From assembly GCF_022539505.1 (NCBI RefSeq), contig NC_061512.1:149961962-150025961 (forward strand): a DNA stretch of 64,000 bases, written 5' to 3'. Below, one piece after another: positions 11,239 through 21,922 of this stretch (the stretch's first letter is position 1; every line of letters starts with the position of its first letter). The stretch comes from Lolium rigidum (Eukaryota > Streptophyta > Magnoliopsida > Poales > Poaceae). The position numbers and the translations under genes are program-made. The notes under the pieces are model-generated. The model made no database searches, had not been told where the DNA came from, and saw only the letters and a list, made by a program, of their open reading frames with translations.

Positions 11239-12935
11239 TGATACGTCTCCAACGTATCGATAATTTCTTGTGTTCCATGCCACATTATTGATGTTATCTA
11301 CATGTTTTATGCACACTTTATGTCATATTCGTGCATTTTCTGGAACTAACCTATTAACAAGATGCCGAAGTGCCAGTTCCGTTTTCTGCTGTTTTTGGTT
11401 TCAGAAATCCTAGTAACGAAATATTCTCGGAATCGGACGAAATCAACGCCAAAGTTCCTATTTTCATCGGAAGCATCCAGAACACCGGGAAGGACCGGAG
11501 GGGGCCACGGGGCCACCAAACCCTAGGCCGGTGCGGCCGGAGGGGGGCCGCGCCGCCCTATGGTGTGGCCCCCTGTCAGCCCTCTGCGCCGCCTCTTCGC
11601 CTATATAAAGCCCCTGGATCAGAAAACCCGATACCAATTGACGAAACCCACGAAAACCTGCCGGAGCCGCCGCCATCGCGAAGCCAAGATGCGGGGGACA
11701 GGATCTCTGTTCCGGCACGCTGCCGGAGCGGGGAAGTGCCCCGGAAGGCTTCTCCATCGACACCGCTGCCATCTCCACCGCCATCTTCATCACCGCTGCT
11801 GCTCCCATGAGGAGGGAGTAGTTCTCCATCGAGGCTCGGGGCTGTACCGGTAGCTATGTGGTTCATCTCTCTCCTATGTAGTTCAATACAATAATCTCAT
11901 GAGCTGCCTTACATGATTGAGATTCATATGATGATGCTTGTAATCTAGATGTCATTATGCTAGTCAAGTGAGTTTTACTTATGTGATCTCCGGAGACTCC
12001 TCGTCCCACGTGTGTAAAGGTGACGAGTGTGTGCACCGTGTGGGTCTCTTAGGCTAGATTTCACAGAATACTTACTCATTGAATGGTATAGTGAGGTGCT
12101 TATTTATATCTCTTTATGATTGCAGCATGTTTGTATCACTACTATCTATGTGCTACTCTAGCAATGTGTTATTAAAGTAGTTTATTCCTCCTGCATGTGT
12201 GCAAAGGTGACAGTGCGTGCACCGTGTTAGTACTTGGTTTATGCTATGATCATGATCTCTTGTAGATTATGGAGTTAACTATTGCTATGATAATATTGAT
12301 GTGATCTATTCCTCCTACATATGCACGAAGGTGACAGTGTGCATGCTATGCTAGTACTTGGTTTAGTAGCGTTGATCTATCTTACACTAAAGGTTACTTA
12401 AACATGAGCATTATTGTGGAGCTTGTTAACTCCGGCATTGAGGGTTCGTGTAATCCTACGCAATGTGTTCATCATCCAACAAAAGTGTAGAGTATGCATT
12501 TATCTGTTCTGTTATGTGATCGATGTTGAGAGTGTCCACTAGTGAAAGTGTAATCCCTAGGCCTTGTTCCTAAATACTGCTGAGTTACTACTGCTTGTTA
12601 CTGTTTTACTGCGTTACTACTGCTGCAATACCACCACCATCAACTACACGCCAAGCACTTTTCTGGCACCGTTGCTACTGCTCATACTTATTCATACCAC
12701 CTGTATTTCACTATCTCTTCGCCGAACTAGTGCACCTATTTGGTGTGTTGGGGACACAAGAGACTTCTTGCTTTGTGGTTGCGGGGTTGCATGAGAGGGA
12801 TATCTTTGACCTCTTCCTCCCCGAGTTCGATAAACCTTGGGTATCCACTTAAGGGAAACTTGCTGCTGTTCTACAAACCTCTGCACTTGGAGGCCCAACA
12901 CTGTCTACAGGAAAGGAGGGGGAACGTAGACATCA
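11239..12935 (+). repeat. Element 4 5' LTR
   Basis: This 1697-bp LTR starts TGATACGTCTCC and ends GTAGACATCA. The first ~360 bp match the other Athila-like LTRs of the window. The part after the TATA box diverges and is specific to this element. A primer-site look-alike lies inside it at 12653-12676. Confidence 0.92.
11602..11609 (+). promoter_or_regulatory. TATA box of element 4 5' LTR
   Basis: TATATAAA lies within CGCCTATATAAAGCCCC, the most canonical TATA box among the Athila-like LTRs here. The copy in the 3' LTR lies near 16543. Confidence 0.65.
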
Positions 12936-12945
12936 AGCACTTTTC

Positions 12946-12962
12946 TGGCGCCGTTGCCGGGG
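12946..12962 (+). promoter_or_regulatory. Primer-binding site (tRNA-Asp), element 4
   Basis: A perfect 17-base match to the complement of the tRNA-Asp 3' end, 10 bp after the LTR. Confidence 0.92.
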
Positions 12963-13099
12963 AGGAAAGGTAAAAAGGCTATCATACTACGGTCCCAGGT
13001 AAAGTAATTTTCTGTTGCCGTCGTGTGTGTGCTCGAAGCTATTTCCTTTAGATCCTGCAATTGCATCTTTTTGTTTCTTGTTTACACTAGTTTGGCATA

Positions 13100-13840
13100 A
13101 TGGACAACAATGAGCTTCTTATTCTATTTCCTGAATTAAAACATGGATTGTTTGGTGCGAAAATTAAAAAACCTATGAAATCTTCTTTGCATGCTGGTAG
13201 TAATATTAGTATGAACGCTTTGAACACCATTGTTGACAATAATATAGAAAGTTCTAAGCTTGGGGAAGCTGGTTTTCATGATATTTTTAGTCCCCCAAGC
13301 ATTGAGGAGAAAATTTTCTTTGATGATACTTTGCCTCCTATTTATGATGATTATAATGATAGTGGTCTTTTGGTGCCACCTACTATGGAGAGTGAATTTG
13401 ATTATGATTACGATATGCCTCCTACACTTGATGAGAATAATAATGATAGCTACTTTGTTGAATTTGCTCCCACTACAACTAATAAAGCTGATTATGCTTA
13501 TGTTGGGAGTAGTAATAATTTTATGCATGAGACTCATGATAAGAATGCTTTATGTGATAGTTATATTGTTGAGTTTGCTCATGATGCTACTGAAAGTTAT
13601 TATGAGAGAGGAAAATATGGTTGTAGAAATTTTCATGTTACTAAAATGCCTCTCTATGTGCTGAAATTTTTGATGCTACACTTGTTTTATCTTCCTATGC
13701 TTGTTACTTTGCTCTTCATGAACTTGTTTATTTACAAGATTCCTATGCATAGGAAGCATGTTAGACTTAAATGTGTTTTGAATTTGCCTCTTGATGCTCT
13801 CTTTTGCTTCAAATACTATTTCTCGCGAGTGCATCATTAA
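13100..13840 (+). CDS. Acidic hypothetical protein of element 4
   Basis: An intact ORF of 246 codons and the only coding sequence of this complete element. Residues 62-85 and 90-110 are repeated acidic units built around PP and DDY/DYD (for example LPPIYDDYND). The following ~70 residues are rich in D, N, S and Y. Residues about 186-213 are strongly hydrophobic, long enough for one membrane pass, and are followed by the basic stretch YKIPMHRKHVR. The same protein, diverged but colinear, is encoded by element 2. It has no gag, protease or polymerase motif, no CCHC knuckle and no clear signal peptide. Conservation of length and layout between two copies suggests past selection, but function is unknown. 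An env-like remnant, a captured host fragment or a packaging-related protein are all possible. Confidence 0.7.
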   Translation: MDNNELLILFPELKHGLFGAKIKKPMKSSLHAGSNISMNALNTIVDNNIESSKLGEAGFHDIFSPPSIEEKIFFDDTLPPIYDDYNDSGLLVPPTMESEFDYDYDMPPTLDENNNDSYFVEFAPTTTNKADYAYVGSSNNFMHETHDKNALCDSYIVEFAHDATESYYERGKYGCRNFHVTKMPLYVLKFLMLHLFYLPMLVTLLFMNLFIYKIPMHRKHVRLKCVLNLPLDALFCFKYYFSRVHH

Positions 13841-16175
13841 AACTGCTGAGCCCATCTTAATGGCTAAAAAGAAAGAACTTCTTGGGAGATAACCCATGTG
13901 TTATTTTGCTACAGTACTTTGTTTTATATTTGTGTCTTGGAAGTTGTTTACTACTGTAGCAACCTCTCCTTATCTTAGTTTTGTGTTTTGTTGTGCCAAG
14001 TAAAGTCTTTGATAGTAAAGTAAGTACTAGATTTGGATTACTGCGCAGTTCCAGATTTCTTTGCTGTCACGAATCTGAGCCCACTGCCCTGCAGGAAGCT
14101 CAGAAAATTATGCCAATTTACGTGCATGATCCTCAGATATGTACGCAACTTTCATTCAATTTGAGCATTTTCATTTGAGCAAGTCTGGTGGCCTAATAAA
14201 ATCCATCTTTACGGACTGTTCTGTTTTGACAGATTCTGCCTTTTATTTCGCATTGCCTCTTTTGCTATGTTGGATGAATTTCTTTGATCCATTGATGTCC
14301 AGTAGCTTTATGCAATGTCCAGAAGTGTTAAGAATGATTGTGTCACCTCTGAACATGTTAATTTTTATTGTCCACTAACCCTCTAATGAGTTGTTTCGAG
14401 TTTGGTGTGGAGGAAGTTTTCAAGGGTCAAGAGAGGAGGATGATATACTATGATCAAGGAGAGTGAAAGCTCTAAGCTTGGGGATGCACCCGGTGGTTCA
14501 CCCCTGCATATATCAAGAAGACTCAAGCGTCTAAGCTTGGGGATGCCCAAGGCATCCCCTTCTTCATCGACAACATTATCGGGTTCCTCCCCTGAAACTA
14601 TATTTTTATTCCATCACATCTTATGTGCTTTTTCTTGGAGCGTCTCGTTTGTTTGCTTTTGTTTTTGTTTGTGTTTGAATAAATTGGATTACATCATGCT
14701 TGTGTGGGAGAGAGACACGCTCCGCTGGTTCGAATGAACACATGTGTTCTTAGCTCATAATATTCATGGCGAAGTTTCCTCTTCGTTAAATTGTTATATG
14801 GTTGGAATTGGAAAATGATACATGTAGTAATTGCTATAATGTCTTGGGTAATGTGATACTTGGCAATTGTTGTGCTCATGTTTAAGCTCTTGCATCATAT
14901 ACTTTGCACCTATTAGTGAAGAATACATAGAGCATGCTAAAATTTGGTTTGCATAATTGGTTTCTCTAAGGTCTAGATAATTTCTAGTATTGAGTTTTGA
15001 ACAACAAGGAAGACGGTGTAGAGTCATATAATGTTTTCAATATGTCTTTTATGTGAGTTTTGCTGCACTAGTTCATACTTGTGTTTGTTTCAAACAACCT
15101 TGCTAGCCTAAACCTTGTATCGAGAGGGAATACTTCTCATGCATCCAAATACTTGAGCCAACACTATGCCATTTGTGTCCACCATACCTACCTACTACAT
15201 GGTATTTCTCCGCCATTCCAAAGTAAATTGCTTGAGTGCTACCTTTAAACAATTCAAAATTTATTACCTCTTATTTGTGTCAATGTTTTATAGCTCATGA
15301 GGAAGTATGTGGTGTTTATCTTTCAATCTTGTTGGGCAACTTTCACCAATGGACTAGTGGCTTCATCCGCTTATCCAATAATTTTGCAAAAAGAGCTGGC
15401 AATGGGATTCCCAGTCCCAAATTAATTAACAAAAATAGGCACTCCTTCATGGTATGAGATTGTTGGCAGGCACCCGAGGATTCGGTTAGCCATGGTTTGT
15501 GAAAGAAAGGTTGGAAGGAGTGACACCCAAAAATAAAATAAAATGGGAGCCGCTCTTTGAAGGTTTGTCTGGCAAGGGGGTTAGAGTACCCGCTACCATT
15601 CGTTGACAACAACAAACACCTCTCAAAACTTTATTTTTATGCTCTCTTTATGTTTTCAAAATCAAAGCTCTAGCACAAATATAGCAATCGATGCTTTTCC
15701 TCTATGAGGACCATTCTTTTACTTTCAATGTTGAGTCGGTTCACCTATTTCTCTCCACCTCAAGAAGCAAACACTTGTGTGAACTGTGCATTGATTCTTA
15801 CATATTTGCATATTGCATTTGTTATATTGCTTTGCATTGACAATTATCCATGAGATATATATGTTACAAGTTGAAAGCAACCGCTGAAACTTAATCTTCT
15901 TTTGTGTTGCTTCAATACCTTTACTTTGAATTATTGCTTTATGAGTTAACTCTTATGCAAGACTTATTGATGCTTGTCTTGAAGTGCTATTCATGAAAAG
16001 TCTTTGCTTTATGATTCACTTGTTTACTCATGTCATCACCATTGTTTTGATCGCTGCATTCTCTACATATGCTTTACAAATAGTATGATCAAGTTTATGA
16101 TGGCATGTCACTCCAGAAATTATCTTTGTTATCGTTTTACCCGCTCGGGACGAGCAGAACTAAGCTTGGGGATGC
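13841..16175 (+). other. Element 4 noncoding 3' region and polypurine tract
   Basis: About 2.3 kb holds no supportable gene. It includes GGGAGATAACCCATG just after the ORF and polypurine-tract cores near 14474 and 14532. The second core opens a perfect 9-bp stem with a CAA loop at 14539-14559. The final tract, TAAGCTTGGGGATG, ends against the 3' LTR at 16175. Confidence 0.75.
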
Positions 16176-17880
16176 CGATACGTCTCCAACGTATCGATAA
16201 TTTCTTGTGTTCCATGCCACATTATTGATGTTATCTACATGTTTTATGCACACTTTATGTCATATTCGTGCATTTTCCGGAACTAACCTATTAACAAGAT
16301 GCCGAAGTGCCGGTTCACGTTTTCTCGCTGTTTTTGGTTTCGAAATCCTAGTAACGAAATATTCTCGGAATCGGACGAAATCAACGCCAAAGTTCCTATT
16401 TTCATCGGAAGCATCCGGAACACCCGGGAAGGACCGAGAGGGGGCCACGGGGCCACCAAACCCTAGGGCTGGCGCGGCCGAGAGGGGGCCGCGCCGCCCT
16501 ATGGTGTGGCCCCCCTGTCAGCCCTCCTGCGCCGCCTCTTCGCCTATATAAAGCCCCTGGATCAGAAAACCCGATACCAATTGACGAAACCCACGGAAAC
16601 CTGCCGAGCCGCCGCCATCGCGAAGCCAAGATGCGGGGGACGGGATCTCGTTCCGGCACGCTGCCGGAGCGGGGAAGTGCCCCGGAAGGCTTCTCCATCG
16701 ACACCGCTGCCATCTCCACCGCCATCTTCATCACCGCTGCTGCTCCCATGAGGAGGGAGTAGTTCTCCATCGAGGCTCGGGGCTGTACCGGTAGCTATGT
16801 GGTTCATCTCTCTCCTATGTAGTTCAATACAATAATCTCATGAGCTGCCTTACATGATTGAGATTCATATGATGATGCTTGTAATCTAGATGTCATTATG
16901 CTAGTCAAGTGAGTTTTACTTATGTGATCTCCGGAGACTCCTCGTCCCACGTGTGTAAAGGTGACGAGTGTGTGCACCGTGTGGGTCTCTTAGGCTAGAT
17001 TTCACGAGAATACTTACTCATTGAATGGTATAGTGAGGTGCTTATTTATATCTCTTTATGATTGCAGCATGTTTGTATCACTACTATCTATGTGCTACTC
17101 TAGCAATGTGTTATTAAAGTAGTTTATTCCTCCTGCATGTGTGCAAAGGTGACGGTGCGTGCACCGTGTTAGTACTTGGTTTATGCTATGATCATGATCT
17201 CTTGTAGATTATGGAGTTAACTATTGCTATGATAATATTGATGTGATCTATTCCTCCTACATATGCACGAAGGTGACGAGTGTGCATGCTATGCTAGTAC
17301 TTGGTTTAGTAGCGTTGATCTATCTTACACTAAAGGTTACTTAAACATGAGCATTATTGTGGAGCTTGTTAACTCCGGCATTGAGGGTTCGTGTAATCCT
17401 ACGCAATGTGTTCATCATCCAACAAAAGTGTAGAGTATGCATTTATACGTTCTGTTATGTGATCGATGTTGAGAGTGTCCACTAGTGAAAGTGTAATCCC
17501 TAGGCCTTGTTCCTAAATACTGCTGAGTTACTACTGCTTATTACTTGTTTCTTCGCGTTACTACTGCTTGCAATACCACCACCATCAACTACACGCCAAG
17601 CACTTTTACGGCACCGTTGCTACTGCTCATACTTATTCATACCACCTGTATTTCACTATCTCTTCGCCGAACTAGTGCACCTATTTGGTGTGTTGGGGAC
17701 ACAAGAGACTTCTTGCTTTGTGGTTGCGGGGTTGCATGAGAGGGATATCTTTGACCTCTTCCTCCCTGAGTTCGATAAACCTTGGGTATCCACTTAAGGG
17801 AAACTTGCTGCTGTTCTACAAACCTCTGCACTTGGAGGCCCAACACTGTCTACAGGAAAGGAGGGGGAACGTAGACATCA
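16176..17880 (+). repeat. Element 4 3' LTR
   Basis: This 1705-bp LTR starts CGATACGTCTCC where the 5' LTR has TGATACG, and it ends GTAGACATCA. The odd first base lies on a CTG (GC|TGATACG) read as CCG, in line with the CAG/CTG problem described in the findings. It is followed by CTCTC. Confidence 0.92.
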
Positions 17881-17885
17881 CTCTC
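17881..17885 (+). repeat. Target-site duplication CTCTC, right copy (element 4)
   Basis: Identical to 11234-11238. The LINE leader resumes after it. Confidence 0.92.
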
Positions 17886-18013
17886 CTCTCCGCTCCACCA
17901 CCTCCCAACCCCTAGCCACCTTCATCGCCGGCGATCTCCCTGATTCCTGGCTATCCTGCAAGACTTCTCCAATCATCTTCATCGGCGTCTTCTTCTCTAC
18001 AAGGTGATATCTC

Positions 18014-21000
18014 ATGGCTCAATCCCCTCGCCCTCTTGGTCGCTGGAAGATCTCTTTTCAAGTTTTGCATGAACAGGGCAAGAGCCAACCTGCCCCTGGT
18101 TTTCTAGTCCTTTGACAAAAAAATTGGCTTGTTCTTGTCAATCACAAGGACTCTCCATTGGCTGGAAAGTATCTGCATGACTGTGAAACATTCTCTGTTG
18201 GTTCTTCTGTGAAGTTCCCTTCTCATGTGGTTGCTGTTCAGTCTTGTCTGTTGTCTCCACCTGGGTTCTCTTCATTCCCGGAGGCTCCTCCGATCAGATG
18301 GAGTGTTTCTTATTTTCCTATTGATCACTCTCTTAAGTTGAAGGATTCAAAACCACCTTTGGGTCGTTTGGCTTTTCTCATTCTGAAACCTCATGCAAAG
18401 AGGATTGTTCGCTTGATTCCAAAGAGCAGGTTTTAGATGCAAGGTTCCTTATTATTAATGAAAGGATCAAAACAGGACAATTCTTGGATCTCAAGATTTT
18501 CACAGTCCTAGTTGGAGAACGTATTGTTTCTGATTCCATTGTTCAAGGTCTCAAAATGATTCAACCTGTCTCTACTCTGGATAAACCTCAGTTACATAAA
18601 GAGTTACCTTCTGAAGCTACTGAGAAAGTTCAAGATTCTTTTGCTCTGGATTTTACTAGGGGAAAAAAGTTTGCCTCTGCTTGCATGGAAAAATTTGGTC
18701 ATCCTGTATGCCATCAGCCTACCTCAAGGAGATATCCTTTCTTTCTAGTTATTTCTTTTGGCAGAGCTACTTTCAGACTAGACATTCATACGGTTGCCAT
18801 GTGTCTGCAAGCTTCATTTGGTGGCATAGCTTCTCTATTCAAAGTGCAACATCTCAGAGACAGAAGTTTTAAATTTTCAGTGGCCTCAAGTGCTGTTGGT
18901 TTTGACATATATAATCTAGGGAAATTTTCTGACAAGAATTTTGAATTCTTCATAAATCTTTGGGGACATGGTGGACCAAATTGGCTATTCGAAGAAAAAA
19001 AATATTACAAGGAGCAAGATGCTGATTGGCATTTGGTGCAAAAGAAAAAAAATAATGCCAGGATTTCAGTGTTCAACAGATTGAGTGTTGTTGACCGTTC
19101 TGATTGCAATGTTGCCAATGCTCTTACTTCAGACAGTTTTCAAAAGAATTTAAATACAGGGGTTCCTAATTCCTTTGATGATGTCAACCTGGAGCTTAAT
19201 ACCGCATTCAAGCCTTCATTTGCTCAGGTACTCTCCTCAAATCGCTCCAATTCTCAGAAATCTTGGCATCAACGGTTTCCTACACATTCATCACCAGCTA
19301 ATTTAGAGGGCTTTGTGTCTGCGTTTAAATTCCCCTCTTTTCTGCCTGTCATTTGGCCCGACAAAAGTTACCTAAACTGGTTCAAGGCCCATGGGCCGGC
19401 GCCAGAGATTACGCCGGTTACCAATTTTAGACAACTTCTTTCGCCTTTTCCGACCAAAAAAATAACAGAAAACCCTGTCTCCTCGCCTTCGTCGCCTTCT
19501 CCACTAACCACTCTGCCACCCTGCAACCCCGCGCCTGCATGCTCGTCGGTGCCTCCGCCGGCGGATTTGCTGACGCCGATGGCCAACATTCCGATTGATC
19601 CTCGGCCCTTTGTACCGCATGGCTTCCAGATACAGCACATTGATGGGCGGAACTCCGTGAAGCGGGTGGTGGTGGCGCGGCGACCTCGAGTGCATGAGCA
19701 ATATGCCATTGCCACCTTCAACCCTATGCCCCAAGGTTTGATCCCTTTCGATAACATCCGAGAAGTCCTTGATGAGTTTCTTACGGAGGTTAGAGGTGTT
19801 GGTTATCAGAGTCTGCAACAGTGCCCATTTGGGGCAGCATATGTCCAATTTAATAATGTTAGTGACAGAGACAATCTGATTGAAGCTAGTCCTATAGTCT
19901 TTGGTAATGTTGAAGTCTCTTTCACCAAGCATAATGAGGGAAACAACTGGAGAGGCATGAATTTTAATCGTGATGTATGGGTACTGATGGTAGGACCACC
20001 TCTGGATCACATAAACACTGAAGATTTGAGTGCTTGTTTTCATGATATTGGTACCTTGTTGCTTTGGGAAAAAGATCCTGCTAGAAAGGGTAAAGTTCTT
20101 GCTAAACTTAGAGTTACTGATTTACAAGACATTCCAAGAAGTATCGAGGCTGATCGAAGGCAACGATGTTGAATCCCAGTCTTGGACTTTTCTAGTAGAG
20201 GTTCTTGGTCAGACTCTTCTTGGTGGTGGTCCACCTGATGAAGATCCTATTCCTGATGATGGTATGGACCCACACCCTTTACCTGAGCATGCTATCCCTG
20301 CACCTTTTGTAGCTCCACCACCCCGAACAATGAGGAACAGGAACAGGATGATGGTTGGGGTCATTGGGCTATGGGTAACAACAATGCTGATGCTGAACAG
20401 CAAGGTCCTCAGTTAGGTAATGCTGCTGCGGATGAGGTTATCTTGATGGCTGAGCAAGCAGAGGAAATGGATCATAATGGACAAAATCTTCCTCCTCCCA
20501 TTGAAGTTAGCAGCAATATTGTGCACTCTCCTTTACCTGAATCTGAAGGCAGTGGTTCTGTATATTTGGATAATAATTACCAAGGTAATCAGATAGGAGT
20601 CATTGAAGAGGTAAACCAAGTTCTGCAGCCTGCTTTCCCTCTTGGTGAAGGTTTACAGAATATTTTAATGGCATATGCAAATGAAGATCTTTCTGCTGAA
20701 GAGGAAGGGCTTTCTGAACAGTTGGAGTTTGCTCAGGTTGCTTCGAGTCACTTCTATGGGCTGACACACCGAGTCCTCATCTCAAGCAGACTGCTAGGAA
20801 CTCTCGGATTTTCCTGAACAGATCTCAGAAAATGGTTCAGATCAACATTTTCTTCTGCCTGCCAGTACTGAACTTGCACCTCCTGAATTGGCACATGTTC
20901 AGCTGCACCTTGGAAGGATCCAGACATTTTTCCACCCTATTCCTCAAGAGCATGACATAACCACCTTTTTCTCACCACAAGGGATGAAGCTTTGGGATAA

Positions 21001-21655
21001 GTACTTTGCTCCCCATTTGAACAACAACAACAATTCAGGGAAAATCTGTGATATACCTGTAAGTTGGTTCAATTTTATTACTCTTATGCTCATGACTCCT
21101 GAAAATTTTGATTGGGTGAAGGGTTTCCTTTCTTCTAACCTTTGGGAAATTATTAAAGAACCTCTGAACAAAGAAGTTACTATTGCTTTCTCAGTACCTG
21201 ATAAATGTGCTGTTACTGAAGCTCCTTCATGTGCTTTAATTTCTGATACTTGTGACACACAGAATGAGTGTTCAGAGGCTGGTTTCACCACACCAAAAAG
21301 GAAAAGGAAAGAAGGGAAACATCCTTTGGTGGAATCAGAGGTAAGAAGAAGTCCCAGATTGGTTTTACTCAATGATGGTTTCAGAAATCATGTTAACTGT
21401 CATGATAAAAATTGCCTCCACTGTCATGCTGCACCTCCCATTATTAATACAAAAATTGTTAAGAATCTGGCTGCTTCGCTTTGTAAGGTTGATGAGGAAA
21501 CCATGGAGAAGAAACTGATGAAAAAGAGCAAGATCTCTGCAGAAAATAAGGCCCCAGGACCTGTGAAGAATTTGACACAAAATGGAGGAAAGGTTGTTGC
21601 TCGGGACTACTTCGGGTGCCTCAATCGGAGGAAAAGCTGCATCAAAGGCTGCTGA
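18014..21655 (+). pseudogene. LINE ORF1 (nucleic-acid-binding protein), interrupted
   Basis: ORF1 of cereal L1 LINEs makes a protein that coats the element RNA. The start at 18014 (MAQSPRPLGR) is chosen as the first ATG after the GC-rich leader. A TGA stops the frame at 18113, and the same frame resumes and runs to 18436. It continues from about 18430 to 20172, carrying a conserved N-terminal region (FRLDIHTVAM..., FKFSVASSAVGFDI) and, after a proline/serine linker, a folded region from HGFQIQHIDG to about 20160. It then passes through two more frames to an acidic segment and the C-terminal part (VSWFNFITLMLMT; VRRSPRLVLL; a Cys/His cluster CHDKNCLHCH), ending at 21655. Frame changes near 18427, 20145 and 20324 each fall on a CAG triplet; another near 20760-20815 is unexplained. 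It may be less broken than it looks. Confidence 0.75.
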
Positions 21656-21922
21656 TGTGGATCGAGCAGTCAAGAAGAAGAATAAATAATTGTAGTTCCC
21701 AATGTTATACAACCTATGTCTTTTGGGTGTGAGAAGTTTTTGTAATAATTCTGTGCTAGTGAGACAAATGTTGTTAAACCCTACTTCTTATGACTTTTGG
21801 ATGTGGACACATTTCACCCAATGGATTCAGCTCAATGATTTCTATGGTCTTTTTCATCATTATACTATTCTTGTGAGCACTTTTTGCTCAAAGATATACT
21901 CAAAAATCACACTTGGTTTCCC
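21656..21922 (+). other. LINE ORF1-ORF2 spacer
   Basis: An AT-rich spacer of about 270 bp between the ORF1 stop and the ORF2 start. No separate gene or structure is evident. Confidence 0.55.

Larger units (their letters stand above)
11239..17880 (+). mobile_element. Element 4: complete non-autonomous Athila-like retrotransposon
   Basis: A 6.64-kb element with two nearly identical ~1.7-kb LTRs, a perfect tRNA-Asp primer-binding site, one ORF, a noncoding 3' region, a polypurine tract and the target-site duplication CTCTC. It sits in the leader of the LINE. The differences I noted between its LTRs are mostly at CAG/CTG positions, so it may be a very recent insertion. No gag, protease, reverse transcriptase or integrase is present. 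Confidence 0.93.

Noticed and set aside
12946..12962. tRNA gene
   Set aside because: Only the 17-base tRNA-Asp 3' complement is present, as a retrotransposon primer site; no tRNA body surrounds it.
19368..20043. Minus-strand frames opposite the LINE ORFs (19368-20043, 20944-21372, 21907-22545)
   Set aside because: Shadows of ORF1/ORF2 coding sequence; the plus strand has recognisable LINE domains.
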